This document shows, one piece after another, positions 45,795-54,630 of a stretch of DNA of 64,000 nt; within the stretch, counting starts at the first letter, position 1, and each line of letters opens with the position of its first letter. The translations under genes were made by a program, and so were the position numbers. Where the stretch lies: NCBI GenBank assembly GCA_964428345.1, contig CAYRYD010000001.1, forward strand, positions 228,510 to 292,509. The letters run 5' to 3'. Origin of the DNA: JABDMH01 sp964428345. GTDB taxonomy: Bacteria; Bacteroidota; Bacteroidia; Chitinophagales; Saprospiraceae. A model generated the notes under the pieces. It was not told the DNA's origin. It was given only the letters and a program-made list of their open reading frames with translations, and ran no database searches.

Positions 45795-46793
45795 ATGATC
45801 CTTACCTACGACGAAATTATAGGCAGTTTGAAGGAAATTCTCCTGAACGTTGGCTTCAGCGAAGATCTGGCAAGCCTTAATGCAGGGATTTTTGCGGATT
45901 CAACCATCGACGGTTATCATTCGCATGGGGTCAACCGTTTTACTGAATTTGTGAAGAATGTCAGAAAAGGAGTGATCGATCCCACCACGACGCCTGGGCT
46001 GATTGAAACAATGGGTCCTATCGAACGTTACGATGGCCGTTGGGGTGCCGGACCATCGAACGCTTATTTTTGTACCTCCAGAGCGGTTCAAATGGCTCAC
46101 GAAAATGTCATGGCCTGTGTCGCACTCAACAATACCAATCATTGGATGCGCGGAGGGAGTTACGGCTGGCAGGCGGCGGAAGCCGGGTGTATCGCCATCT
46201 GCTTTACCAACACCATGCCCAATATGCCGCCCTGGGGTGGTATGACAGCTACAACCGGCAACAATCCCCTGATCATTGCCGTCCCCCGCCGGGAAGGACC
46301 GGTAGTACTCGATATGTCGATGTCGCAATTCTCCTATGGCAAAATGTACGAGTACCGGCTCAAAGGGACGAAACTGCCACAACCGGGAGGATTCGATGAG
46401 GAAGGAAATCTGACCAACGATCCGGATGCCATTATCAGCACACGGAGAATCCTGCAAACCGGTTACTGGAAGGGTTCCGGTTTGTCAATCATGATCGATC
46501 TTTTGGCATCCCTTTTAAGCAGGGGCAATTCGACTGCCTGTATCGCCCGTTATGAATCCGAGACTGCCCTATCCCAGGTTTTTATTTGTTTTGATGTCCG
46601 GCAGCTCGGTACAGAGTCCGAAATTGCAACCCGGGTCAATGAGGTTGTTGATCACTTTAAGAGTTCAATTCCTCAACAAGAGAACGCTCCTGTGCGTTAT
46701 CCTGGTGAAGCAACCTTAGCCCGGCGCAAGGAGCAAAGAGCACACGGTGTAGAGATCGACCCGACTATCTGGGAAACAATCCTGCGCTTGTAG
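45795..46793 (+). CDS. Ldh-family (malate/L-lactate/diketogulonate) dehydrogenase
   Basis: 332 residues with the Ldh_2 fold: FADSTIDGYHSHGVNRF near the start, CVALNNTNHWMRGGSYGWQ with the catalytic histidine, TGNNPLIIAVPRR and GYWKGSGLSIMIDLLASLL. The closest functional class is 2,3-diketo-L-gulonate reductase (DlgD-like), which uses NAD(P)H on a keto-sugar acid. Cytoplasmic. It follows the Gfo/Idh/MocA gene by 23 bp, so it may process the imported keto-product (inference). Confidence 0.9.
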   Translation: MILTYDEIIGSLKEILLNVGFSEDLASLNAGIFADSTIDGYHSHGVNRFTEFVKNVRKGVIDPTTTPGLIETMGPIERYDGRWGAGPSNAYFCTSRAVQMAHENVMACVALNNTNHWMRGGSYGWQAAEAGCIAICFTNTMPNMPPWGGMTATTGNNPLIIAVPRREGPVVLDMSMSQFSYGKMYEYRLKGTKLPQPGGFDEEGNLTNDPDAIISTRRILQTGYWKGSGLSIMIDLLASLLSRGNSTACIARYESETALSQVFICFDVRQLGTESEIATRVNEVVDHFKSSIPQQENAPVRYPGEATLARRKEQRAHGVEIDPTIWETILRL

Positions 46794-46842
46794 CTATTTT
46801 TATCCGGATAAGGATCTTTCTATTCATAACAAATTTTTGTAA

Positions 46843-46850
46843 TATCTTCG
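46843..46850 (+). promoter_or_regulatory. Possible -7 promoter box for cysE
   Basis: TATCTTCG differs by one base from TAnnTTTG and lies 24 bp upstream of ATG 46875. Confidence 0.3.
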
Positions 46851-46874
46851 GGTAAGAAAACTACAAAGTAAAAA

Positions 46875-47708
46875 ATGGATCACGATTTCATCAGTCAATT
46901 GTATCATCGACATCAGGAATGTCCGGAGTGTCCATCCTTCAAAAATATCATCGAATTTTTCGAAGATCTTCTTGGGACACTTTTCCCGGAGTTTAGTGAT
47001 TCTCCTTTTCATGATTTTCCATCGTTCGAAAAGCATGTAACAGATCTCCGGAAACAACTGAATAAAATACTGACCTTCTGCGAAATGGAACACTCGGAGG
47101 TACCGAGTAAGGCATCTCAATTCTTCGAGGCATTACCCGGTATTTATGAAAAGCTGCTAAAGGATATCATTGCCCTGGAAAAAGGAGATCCGGCGGCCAA
47201 AAGCCAGCAGGAAGTGATCCGAACCTACCCGGGGTTTTATGCCATCGCTGCACACCGTTTTGCTCATATGTTGCATTTGCTGGATGTACCGATCATACCC
47301 AGAATGCTGTCAGAGCATGCCCATAGTCACACTGGCATTGATATCCATCCGGCGGCTACGATCGGTGAGTACTTTTGTATTGATCACGGTACCGGGATAG
47401 TCATCGGTGAGACCTCCAATATTGGTAACCATGTTAAGATCTACCAGGGAGTAACCCTGGGAGCCCTGAGTGTACGTAAAGAAGACGCCAGCCTGAAAAG
47501 GCACCCAACCATTGAAGATCATGTGGTACTTTATGCCGGGGCGACGATTCTTGGTGGGGAGACCGTGATCGGTCATCACAGTGTTATTGGTGGAAATGTT
47601 TGGATTACCAAAAGCGTCGAACCAAACTCCAAAGTCTACTATCAGGCACGCATGCATCACGGCAAGGATGAGGAGATGGATCTTTTCATATACCGGACCG
47701 AATATTGA
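46875..47708 (+). CDS. cysE: Serine O-acetyltransferase
   Basis: 277 residues. The N-terminal helical domain contains the active-site region YPGFYAIAAHRFAH. The left-handed beta-helix has hexapeptide repeats HTGIDIHPAATIGEYFCIDHGTG (shown partly), VIGETSNIGNHVKIYQGVTLGA and GGNVWITKSV. It makes O-acetylserine for cysteine synthesis, and cysM is 81 bp downstream. The C-terminal extension is longer than in E. coli CysE and lacks its terminal Ile tail, so cysteine-synthase complex formation may differ. Confidence 0.93.
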   Translation: MDHDFISQLYHRHQECPECPSFKNIIEFFEDLLGTLFPEFSDSPFHDFPSFEKHVTDLRKQLNKILTFCEMEHSEVPSKASQFFEALPGIYEKLLKDIIALEKGDPAAKSQQEVIRTYPGFYAIAAHRFAHMLHLLDVPIIPRMLSEHAHSHTGIDIHPAATIGEYFCIDHGTGIVIGETSNIGNHVKIYQGVTLGALSVRKEDASLKRHPTIEDHVVLYAGATILGGETVIGHHSVIGGNVWITKSVEPNSKVYYQARMHHGKDEEMDLFIYRTEY

Positions 47709-47789
47709 TTTTTTGACCCTTTGTATAACAGAAAGGATGTTTCGAAAAAAATATCCACGAATTTCAAGACTGTTAATGACCAAAACCCG

Positions 47790-48668
47790 ATGAATCTGAT
47801 CGATATAATTGGCAATACCCCACTGATCAGGCTAAAGCGAATCCCTGATAATCCGCAGGTAGAAATCTATGCGAAACTGGAAGGTCAGAATCCGGGCGGC
47901 TCCGTCAAGGACCGGGCAGCATTGGGAATGATTCAGGGAGCCCTGAACCGGGGTGAAATTAATGGGGAAAGCAGACTGGTGGAAGCGACCAGCGGCAATA
48001 CCGGCATTGCCCTGGCGATGATTGCCAGGATGCTGGGTTTGAGAATGACCCTCATCATGCCTGATAATTCAACCAGTGAAAGGGTTTTATCCATGAAAGC
48101 TTACGGTGCTGAAGTCATTCTGACCCCGGCAGTCAGGACGATCGAATACTCGCGCGAACTGGCCGATGAGATGGTACATAAACAAGGGTATTTTTCATTG
48201 AATCAATTTGCCAATCCTGACAATTACGGCATGCATTACCGCACCACCGGTCCGGAAATCTGGCGAGATACCGGTGGTAAGGTTACCCATTTTGTCTCGG
48301 CCATGGGTACCACCGGTACCATCATGGGCGTGTCACGGTATCTGAAAGAACAGAATCCATCGGTGCAGATTATTGGTACCCAACCGACCGAAGGTTCCAA
48401 TATACCAGGGATCCGGCGGTGGTCTCCGGAATTCCTACCCAGGATATTCGAACCCTCCAGGGTGGACCGGATTTTCGATGTGAGCACCCTGCAAGCCACT
48501 GAGATGACCCGGCGACTGGCCCTCGAAGAGAGCATTATGGCCGGAATGAGCAGTGGAGGTGCATTGAGTGCTGCCTACCGCCTTTCCAGGGAGATCGACA
48601 GGGGCGTGATTGTCTTTATCGTCTGTGACCGGGGTGACCGCTATTTAAGTTCCGACCTGTTTGGATAA
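47790..48668 (+). CDS. cysM: Cysteine synthase B
   Basis: 292 residues from ATG 47790 (MNLIDIIGNTPLIRL). The PLP lysine is in GGSVKDRAAL, the phosphate-binding loop is EATSGNTGIALA, and AMGTTGTIMGVSRYL and SSGGALSAAYRL are family motifs. The RRWSPEFLPRIF loop points to the CysM type. It converts O-acetylserine and sulfide (or thiosulfate) to cysteine. Forms an operon with cysE. Confidence 0.94.
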   Translation: MNLIDIIGNTPLIRLKRIPDNPQVEIYAKLEGQNPGGSVKDRAALGMIQGALNRGEINGESRLVEATSGNTGIALAMIARMLGLRMTLIMPDNSTSERVLSMKAYGAEVILTPAVRTIEYSRELADEMVHKQGYFSLNQFANPDNYGMHYRTTGPEIWRDTGGKVTHFVSAMGTTGTIMGVSRYLKEQNPSVQIIGTQPTEGSNIPGIRRWSPEFLPRIFEPSRVDRIFDVSTLQATEMTRRLALEESIMAGMSSGGALSAAYRLSREIDRGVIVFIVCDRGDRYLSSDLFG

Positions 48669-48738
48669 GACCAGAGCTCCCTGCTCTTGACAATCTGGGA
48701 GGATTTATGTAATTTATGTGTTTCAAGCGCAGTCAATT

Positions 48739-49851
48739 ATGCCCTGGTACAACGATCTAAGACCGGACCAAGATGCCAAAAAACAAGACTTTGGTCAAAT
48801 ATTTCCAGCTATGGATACGACGGAAAAAATCCGTATCCTGGAAAATCTCTTAACACTGCGAAAAGCCCTGAATCAGGATATCACCCTGAAAAAAAATGAC
48901 CGTAATCTTTTAATTGCCAGTTGGAATATCAAGGAATTTGGACAAATGCTCGACCGCATTCCGGAATCCTATTATTACATTGGCGAAATCATCAGTAAAT
49001 TTGATTTGATTGCCGTCCAGGAGATCAAGAATCGCCTGACCGACCTTTTGATCATCATGCGTTTGCTGGGAAAAGACTGGGCCTATCTGATCAATGATAT
49101 TACCGAGGGTACCCAGGGAAATTCCGAACGATTTGCATACATATACGATCAACGAAGGGTCAATTTTTCCGGTCTGGCCGGTGAAATTGTGCTGTGGGAC
49201 GAAATCACCTCTCTCACTACTCTGCAACAACTGAAAAGAACACCTTATATCACCGGTTTTACGGCTGGATGGAAATCATTTGCCATCATCAATGTTCACT
49301 TAAATCCCGGCAATTCCCCGTCCAGCCGACAACTGAGAGAAAGAGAAGTCCGGGCTTTGGTGGAAGTGGTCAAAACCAAAATTTCCAAAAAGCGACTTTG
49401 GACGGAAAATCTGATGATTATGGGGGATTTTAACTTATACCAGGATAATACCGACATTGTCCATATCCTGGAAGATTATGGTTTTTTCCAGCTGGATGCC
49501 CTTCGAAACATTTCAACCAACGTATCCGGCACCGAATCCTATGATAAAATATTCTACCGGAAAAACAAGTACTTTAATATTGCCAATCAAACTGGAGATA
49601 ATGGAGGTGTTTTCCGGTTTTTTGAACATGTATACCAAAGTGACGGATTTGAAAAATATAAAACCTACATGCTGGCCCATAAAGATGACCCGGGCACGCT
49701 GACTGACGACGATGCCTTTAAAAAGTATTTTGTCAATTACTGGAGAAAAAATCAAATGTCAGACCACTACCCTATCTGGGTGGAAATGATCATCGATTCA
49801 ACCGATGAATTTTTACAGGAAAAGTTAGCGATTTTTCAGGGAGATAGTTGA
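48739..49851 (+). CDS. Endonuclease/exonuclease/phosphatase family protein
   Basis: 370 residues from ATG 48739. All EEP fold active-site motifs are present: ASWNIKEFG (Asn), AVQEIKN (Glu), IINVHLNPG (His), IMGDFNLY (Asp/Asn) and MSDHYPIWVE (Asp/His). There is no signal peptide, so a cytoplasmic nuclease is more likely than a secreted DNase. A stretch of about 70 N-terminal residues precedes the catalytic domain. Substrate is unknown. Confidence 0.87.
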   Translation: MPWYNDLRPDQDAKKQDFGQIFPAMDTTEKIRILENLLTLRKALNQDITLKKNDRNLLIASWNIKEFGQMLDRIPESYYYIGEIISKFDLIAVQEIKNRLTDLLIIMRLLGKDWAYLINDITEGTQGNSERFAYIYDQRRVNFSGLAGEIVLWDEITSLTTLQQLKRTPYITGFTAGWKSFAIINVHLNPGNSPSSRQLREREVRALVEVVKTKISKKRLWTENLMIMGDFNLYQDNTDIVHILEDYGFFQLDALRNISTNVSGTESYDKIFYRKNKYFNIANQTGDNGGVFRFFEHVYQSDGFEKYKTYMLAHKDDPGTLTDDDAFKKYFVNYWRKNQMSDHYPIWVEMIIDSTDEFLQEKLAIFQGDS

Positions 49852-50003
49852 TTGTATAGATGGGGTCAACGTCCACCCGGAAAAACTACCGTCAACCATG
49901 ATACTTCTCAATGACTGAAATCAGGTCGCCGTTTATTTTTAAAAAATGTCTATGTTGTTGACCTGGCAGTAAAAGCCATGAATCCAGCTTGTCAAATCTA
50001 ACC

Positions 50004-50011
50004 TAGATTTG
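50004..50011 (+). promoter_or_regulatory. -7-like box upstream of the ECF sigma gene
   Basis: TAGATTTG fits TAnnTTTG, 46 bp upstream of ATG 50058. An ECF gene might instead use its own promoter, so this is only a candidate. Confidence 0.35.
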
Positions 50012-50057
50012 GAATTATTACGTAATTTCACATCTATAAGCCTCATTAATTACTGGT

Positions 50058-50588
50058 ATGATTGATGCCCAAATTGCCACAAGATTAAAGAATCGGGACA
50101 AGACCGCATTGGGTGATCTTTTCGACCACTATGGAGCGGGATTTTATGGCCATGCTCTGCGTACTCTGCAGTCGGAGACATTGGCCCAGAAAGCAGTGGA
50201 AGCTGCTTTTCTCCGTATCTGGCATAATATCGAACAGTACGATGAAAGTAAGGGCAGACTCTTTACATGGATGTACAGAATTGTGCGGGATGAGGCAATG
50301 ATCCTGAAAAGAACCAAAGAAAAGTCATTTCCGGAAACATCAGCAATGGCCATCGAATTCATCAATGCCACAGAGGACGAAACCGAGATCGGGAAAGATG
50401 ATTTTGAGGTCGTTGATCAGTTACTCAACCGCCTCGATGACGAATCAAAGAATTTGTTGAATTCCATTTATTTCCGGGGCCATACCCAGACGGAATTTGC
50501 CCGAAGCACTGGTACTTCGGCGGTTGAGATCAGGATCAGGTTACGCAAAGCCATTTTAAAACTACGATCATTCCTGGTTAAAGAATGA
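50058..50588 (+). CDS. ECF sigma factor
   Basis: 176 residues. Region 2 covers about 10-85, including LGDLFDHYGAGFYGHAL, IWHNIEQYDESKGRLFTWMYRIVRDEA, the conserved 2.3-2.4 block. Region 4 covers about 120-172, with NLLNSIYFRGHTQTEFARST and VEIRIRLRKAILKLR forming the helix-turn-helix. It resembles the RpoE/SigK group that is paired with RskA-type anti-sigma factors. The start of the anti-sigma gene overlaps by 4 bp. Confidence 0.92.
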   Translation: MIDAQIATRLKNRDKTALGDLFDHYGAGFYGHALRTLQSETLAQKAVEAAFLRIWHNIEQYDESKGRLFTWMYRIVRDEAMILKRTKEKSFPETSAMAIEFINATEDETEIGKDDFEVVDQLLNRLDDESKNLLNSIYFRGHTQTEFARSTGTSAVEIRIRLRKAILKLRSFLVKE

Positions 50589-51388
50589 ATATCAAGGAAT
50601 ACCTGGCATCCGGAATTTTGGAGCAATATCTCCTGGGGGAACTATCACCGGCTGAAGACAGGGAAGTAGAACATTTGATCGTTAAATTCCCGGAGATACG
50701 CCATGAATGCTTTATTCTGGGCGATGTTTTTGAAAAAATGTGTCTTCAAACCGGTATTGAACCTCCATCCGAGCTAAAAAATCAGATCTTGCAAGAGATC
50801 GGGGGTACAATTTCAGTCAAAGTAGTAGCTCCGGAAAAACCAGTCAGACCAACCAACTATTTGGCATTGGTGGCGTTTATTACCCCCTTTTTAGGCCTGC
50901 TGGTCGCCGCATGGTTGGCCTATACCTACCAACAAGACAACAAATCACTGAAAGAACAGATTGCCGGTCTCCATGTCCAAATCAGTCAGTTGGATGCGGA
51001 AAAAAAACAATTAAACACCCGGATCGACCAACTTAGTCAAGATATCCAAATAATGAACAGTCCAGAGTTTAAACCGGTGGATCTATGGGGCCAGCCGATC
51101 GCGCCTCAGGCCCATGTGAGGCTATTCTGGAACCAGGAAACTCAGGATATCTTTTTGAAGACGGACCACCTCCCGACCCCGGAAACCGCGAAACAATATC
51201 AACTTTGGGCCATTGTAAGACGGGTCCCGGTCAGTCTGGGCAGCTTTGACATCCCGGAAGATGGATCCCCGATCCGGATGACCGGCGTAACCAATGCGGT
51301 TGCATTCTTTATAAGTCTGGAATCCTCGGGAGGAGCAGACATACCTACTCCCGGTTCTATTTTTGTGAGTGGTAGTGTGCCCAGATGA
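50585..51388 (+). CDS. RskA-type transmembrane anti-sigma factor
   Basis: 267 residues. The N-terminal cytoplasmic domain (about 1-75) carries the anti-sigma helices LEQYLLGELSPAEDREVEHL. One membrane helix (about 92-113) is followed by a periplasmic coiled coil (116-160) and an RskA C-terminal domain with VRLFWNQETQDIFLKTDHLP and YQLWAIVRRVPVSLGSFDI. It sequesters the upstream ECF factor until a periplasmic signal triggers release. The zinc-binding HxxxCxxC is absent, as usual in this group. Confidence 0.92.
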   Translation: MNIKEYLASGILEQYLLGELSPAEDREVEHLIVKFPEIRHECFILGDVFEKMCLQTGIEPPSELKNQILQEIGGTISVKVVAPEKPVRPTNYLALVAFITPFLGLLVAAWLAYTYQQDNKSLKEQIAGLHVQISQLDAEKKQLNTRIDQLSQDIQIMNSPEFKPVDLWGQPIAPQAHVRLFWNQETQDIFLKTDHLPTPETAKQYQLWAIVRRVPVSLGSFDIPEDGSPIRMTGVTNAVAFFISLESSGGADIPTPGSIFVSGSVPR

Positions 51389-51498
51389 ATAGCTGCCAAT
51401 AAAAAAGCACTTCTGAATATTACAAAACTTGTTCTGAGGGAAACGGTATCTCAGAAAACTCCCGGAATGATCTCCCGCAGAGAACTATCCCGAAGCCA

Positions 51499-51520
51499 GT
51501 GTCTCCAAGATCGGAGACAC
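51499..51520. terminator. Hairpin between convergent rskA-like gene and rmuC
   Basis: GTGTCTCC pairs perfectly with GGAGACAC around loop AAGATC, flanked by CC/GG. No U-tract follows on either strand, so it may be a Rho-independent terminator of weak type or an RNA-stability hairpin. Confidence 0.4.
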
Positions 51521-51566
51521 CGGACTTTGAGATAGTTGACGAAGAAAACTAACTTGAAGAAAATAA

Positions 51567-52871
51567 CTACAAAACGCTCTTTACTGGCAGGGAATTACTG
51601 GGCAATTCTTCGACTTTATTCAGTTTTCTTTCCATGGCCCTTCTTCGAACTCCCGCCTGATCGATCGCACTGTTGGCTTCCGACAATTTCTTCTGCACTT
51701 TTTCGAGGGCATCTCCAAATTTTCCAAACTCACTCTTGATCTGACTGAGAAGGGTCCAGACTTCGCTGGAACGTCTCTCAATGGCCAGGGTCCGGAATCC
51801 CATTTGGAGACTGCTCAGGAAGGCACTGAGGTTGCTGGGACCAGCCACCAGGATCTGATATTCGGAGCGAAGGACATACAAAAGATCTCCCTGGCGACTG
51901 ATTTCAGCATAAAGACCTTCTACCGGTAAAAACATGATGGCAAAATCGGTGGTGTAGGGCGGTGCGACATATTTAGACCGTATATCTTTGGCAGCCTGAA
52001 TAATTGCCTTTCTCAACTCCTTGCCTTGCAGACCAATTTCAGTTGCGCAGCCAGAATCATAGGCATCGGTGAGTGACTGATATTTATCCATCGGAAACTT
52101 GGAATCAATAGGTAGGAATAACATCTGCTGTTCATCATTTTTCCCCGGTAACCTGATCGCTACTTCCACCCGAACATCCTTTCCTGGTACCACGGCTGCA
52201 TTCAATTCATATTGCTCCCGGGTCATGATCTCTTCAATGATATTCAGCAATTGAATTTCTCCAAGAATGCCACGGGTCTTCACATTGGACAGGACCTTTT
52301 TCAGATCACCAACTCCTGCGGCCAGCGACTGCATCTCACCCAAACCTTTCTGGACCTTCTCCAGGTGATCACTGACCAGCCGAAAGGATCTTCCCAGCCT
52401 TTCTTCCAGAGTCTGATGGAGTTTTTCATCGACAGTCTGCCGCATCTTCTCCAGTTGGATACTATTGTCACTGCGCATCGCTTCCAGACGTTCCCCCATC
52501 TGGTGTCGCATCTTCTCTAAAGCCTGACTGGTTTCATCATGAAGCCGGTTGAAGCGGAATTCGTTGGAATTGACCAGATTGGTGATCTGCCGGTTGAGAA
52601 GATCAAACACTTCCAACTGGTGCTGATTGAACTGACTCAGCCGTCTATCAAGATCAAGCCGGGATTCCCGCACTTGTTCGGTCAACTCCTTGCGTTGGCC
52701 TGAAATGTCCTGTCTCAGCTCACCGGTAGCAGCTGTAAGCTGCTCCCGGAGAGTTCCCAGATACAATAGGATCTCCCGGGAATGATCAGCAGGTTTGCGA
52801 AATACCAGCCATACCAGCTGGAGCATGGAGAGTCCAATAATGATCATAAGGATAATGATGTTATAATCCAT
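51567..52871 (-). CDS. rmuC: DNA recombination protein RmuC
   Basis: 434 residues from ATG 52871 (MDYNIIILMIIIGLSM); the longer frame to 52985 overlaps a small upstream frame. One membrane helix (about 5-23), then a long coiled coil (about 45-190), then the RmuC nuclease-like domain with RGILGEIQLLNIIEEIM, PIDSKFPMDKYQ and LPVEGLYAEI. It limits DNA rearrangements by an unknown mechanism. Monocistronic or cotranscribed with the small membrane peptide just upstream. Confidence 0.93.
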   Translation of the reverse strand: MDYNIIILMIIIGLSMLQLVWLVFRKPADHSREILLYLGTLREQLTAATGELRQDISGQRKELTEQVRESRLDLDRRLSQFNQHQLEVFDLLNRQITNLVNSNEFRFNRLHDETSQALEKMRHQMGERLEAMRSDNSIQLEKMRQTVDEKLHQTLEERLGRSFRLVSDHLEKVQKGLGEMQSLAAGVGDLKKVLSNVKTRGILGEIQLLNIIEEIMTREQYELNAAVVPGKDVRVEVAIRLPGKNDEQQMLFLPIDSKFPMDKYQSLTDAYDSGCATEIGLQGKELRKAIIQAAKDIRSKYVAPPYTTDFAIMFLPVEGLYAEISRQGDLLYVLRSEYQILVAGPSNLSAFLSSLQMGFRTLAIERRSSEVWTLLSQIKSEFGKFGDALEKVQKKLSEANSAIDQAGVRRRAMERKLNKVEELPSNSLPVKSVL

Positions 52872-52975
52872 TACGCGGTTTTTTTTAGTGAAGGAGCCGG
52901 AAGACCGGTCATTGATACTCAAGTCCAAACCTACCGGCACCCTGGATACAAATGTTTTGGTCGTTCCGTAAATAG

Positions 52976-53065
52976 TCAGGGCCAACGACGTAACATACCA
53001 CCGGTCAGGTTAACAAAGGTCAGGAGTCCGAGAGCGATAATTGCGATAAGCAGAAAATGTACCAT
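52976..53065 (-). CDS. Possible 29-residue membrane peptide
   Basis: Minus-strand frame from ATG 53065 to TGA 52976. It encodes a peptide beginning MVHFLLIAIIALGLLTFVNL and ending RRWP, i.e. one hydrophobic helix with a basic tail. It lies 104 bp upstream of rmuC on the same strand. The amphipathic design favours a real microprotein, but there is no homology evidence. Confidence 0.35.
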   Translation of the reverse strand: MVHFLLIAIIALGLLTFVNLTGGMLRRWP

Positions 53066-53122
53066 GAGATTAATGTTTTAATGAGTAATAGTGATTTGAT
53101 ACTACAAGTCTAGACTACATCC

Positions 53123-53139
53123 GTGCAATCTTTTTGCAC
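53123..53139. promoter_or_regulatory. GTGCAA-N5-TTGCAC inverted repeat upstream of the WYL gene
   Basis: Perfect 6-bp arms with a 5-bp spacer, 48 bp before ATG 53188. The site is placed for autoregulation by the WYL transcription factor, or for control of the divergent small peptide and rmuC. Confidence 0.35.
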
Positions 53140-53187
53140 TATCAAAAAAAATTATATAATTTTATTTTCTAATATGAAATCAACCTG

Positions 53188-54198
53188 ATGCCAACAAACC
53201 TGCATGCCCTGATCCGTTACCGCACCATCGACGAGTGCCTCACGAAACGATACCGAAAATGGACCTGGCAAGATCTCGCCGAATCCTGTGCAGAAAAAAT
53301 CTATGAATATGAAGGAATAGAAACGATACCCTCACGTCGCACCATCATGTATGATATCCAGTATATGAGGGAAGGGAAACTGGGGTATTTTGCTCCGATT
53401 GTCTACGACCGAAATACCAAAAGCTATTCCTACGAAGATCCGGAGTTTTCCATACAGAAATTTCCACTAAGCAAAGACGACATCTTTGAGCTGGAATATG
53501 CCCTTTCCATCCTGAAGAATTTTAAGGGCTTTAAGAATACGACCGGTATCGAAAATATCATTACCAAGCTTGAGCACACGGTCACCCTCCAGGAAGCCAG
53601 TAAAAAAGAAATCATTCACTTTGACCACAGCCTGAATGAACCCGGTCAAAAATGGCTGCATATGCTCTATGATTTTATACAACATGAAAATGCGCTTAAG
53701 ATTACGTACCAGCCATTCTATCTGGACCAGCCCTACCAACGCATCATCAGCCCTTACATCATCAAAGAATATGACAACCGATGGTTTCTGATCTGTTGGG
53801 ACCACACCCGGGAAGACATTCGTAATTTTGCCCTGGACCGGTTAATTGCCATTGAAAAAGAACCGGTGAGATACCATAAAGATCGAGATTTCGCTGCCAG
53901 TCAATACTTTGAACACATCATCGGAGTGACACTGCCCAAAGAAGGTAAGATCGAAGAAATTGTTTTTTCGGTCTCCGAAGATGATGCCAAATATTTAATC
54001 ACCAAACCATTGCATATGTCCCAACAAATCGTCGGCACTTATCAAAAAGAGACCACCTTTTCAATCCGGGTTATTCCCAATTTTGAGCTGGAAAGTATTT
54101 TACTCTCCTTTGGTGAGCGCATCACTGTGAATAAACCCAGTCATTTAAAAAAGAGATTAAAGGAACGGATCGAGAAACAGCTGAAACGCTATCTCTAG
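53188..54198 (+). CDS. WYL-domain transcriptional regulator
   Basis: 336 residues. The N-terminal winged helix has RTIDECLTKRYRKWTWQDLAESC and PSRRTIMYDIQYMREGKLGYF. The WYL ligand-binding domain is around 155-235 (KITYQPFYLDQPYQRIISPY, NRWFLICWDHTREDIRNF). A C-terminal WCX-like extension follows. WYL regulators are often tied to nucleic-acid-linked stress or defence; no defence genes are in this window. It lies alone on the plus strand. Confidence 0.92.
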   Translation: MPTNLHALIRYRTIDECLTKRYRKWTWQDLAESCAEKIYEYEGIETIPSRRTIMYDIQYMREGKLGYFAPIVYDRNTKSYSYEDPEFSIQKFPLSKDDIFELEYALSILKNFKGFKNTTGIENIITKLEHTVTLQEASKKEIIHFDHSLNEPGQKWLHMLYDFIQHENALKITYQPFYLDQPYQRIISPYIIKEYDNRWFLICWDHTREDIRNFALDRLIAIEKEPVRYHKDRDFAASQYFEHIIGVTLPKEGKIEEIVFSVSEDDAKYLITKPLHMSQQIVGTYQKETTFSIRVIPNFELESILLSFGERITVNKPSHLKKRLKERIEKQLKRYL

Positions 54199-54630
54199 GT
54201 TGAATTGAAATGTTTAATTGTTGAATGTTACAGTTGAACATTAAACACCTCAAGACCCCTAAATCCCCTGAAAGGGGACTTCCCAGTCTGCTTGAAAAAA
54301 AGTCAGGTATTGGAAGGATTATTTCGATAACATATAAATATAATCAAAATACATTATATTACCATTTCCCGTAAAACAAAAATCATTGGCTATCCTTCTT
54401 GCATGACTTTTCGGAGTGGCCTCAATGTTTAATTGTTACAGTCTCCGGAAGTTTCCAATGATTAGATCCGAAGATTGGTCAAACCTTAGTTTGGGGAGAA
54501 AACCACGCCAATTTGCAGTTCAACAGATCAGCGATCGAAAAATTATCGAAAATTGGATCAACGAATCCTGGATCATGATTACCCAAATTACATGGTGGCT
54601 CAAACAGCGCATCCAGAATTTACATCGGAA
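54199..54630. other. Intergenic region with a small uncertain frame
   Basis: 430 bp between the convergent WYL and ddl genes. A REP-like palindrome lies at 54250-54285. The 14-mer AATGTTTAATTGTT occurs twice (near 54210 and 54424). An open frame of 72 residues at 54416-54634 (MASMFNCYSLRKFPMIRSED start) has no recognisable domain and runs into ddl; I do not call it a gene. Confidence 0.4.
54250..54285. repeat. REP-like intergenic palindrome
   Basis: Contains TCCCCT-GAA-AGGGGA flanked by AGACCCCTAAA and CTTCCCAGTCT. Short CCCCT/AGGGG palindromes of this type are scattered between genes in many Bacteroidota. No mobility function is implied. Confidence 0.45.
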
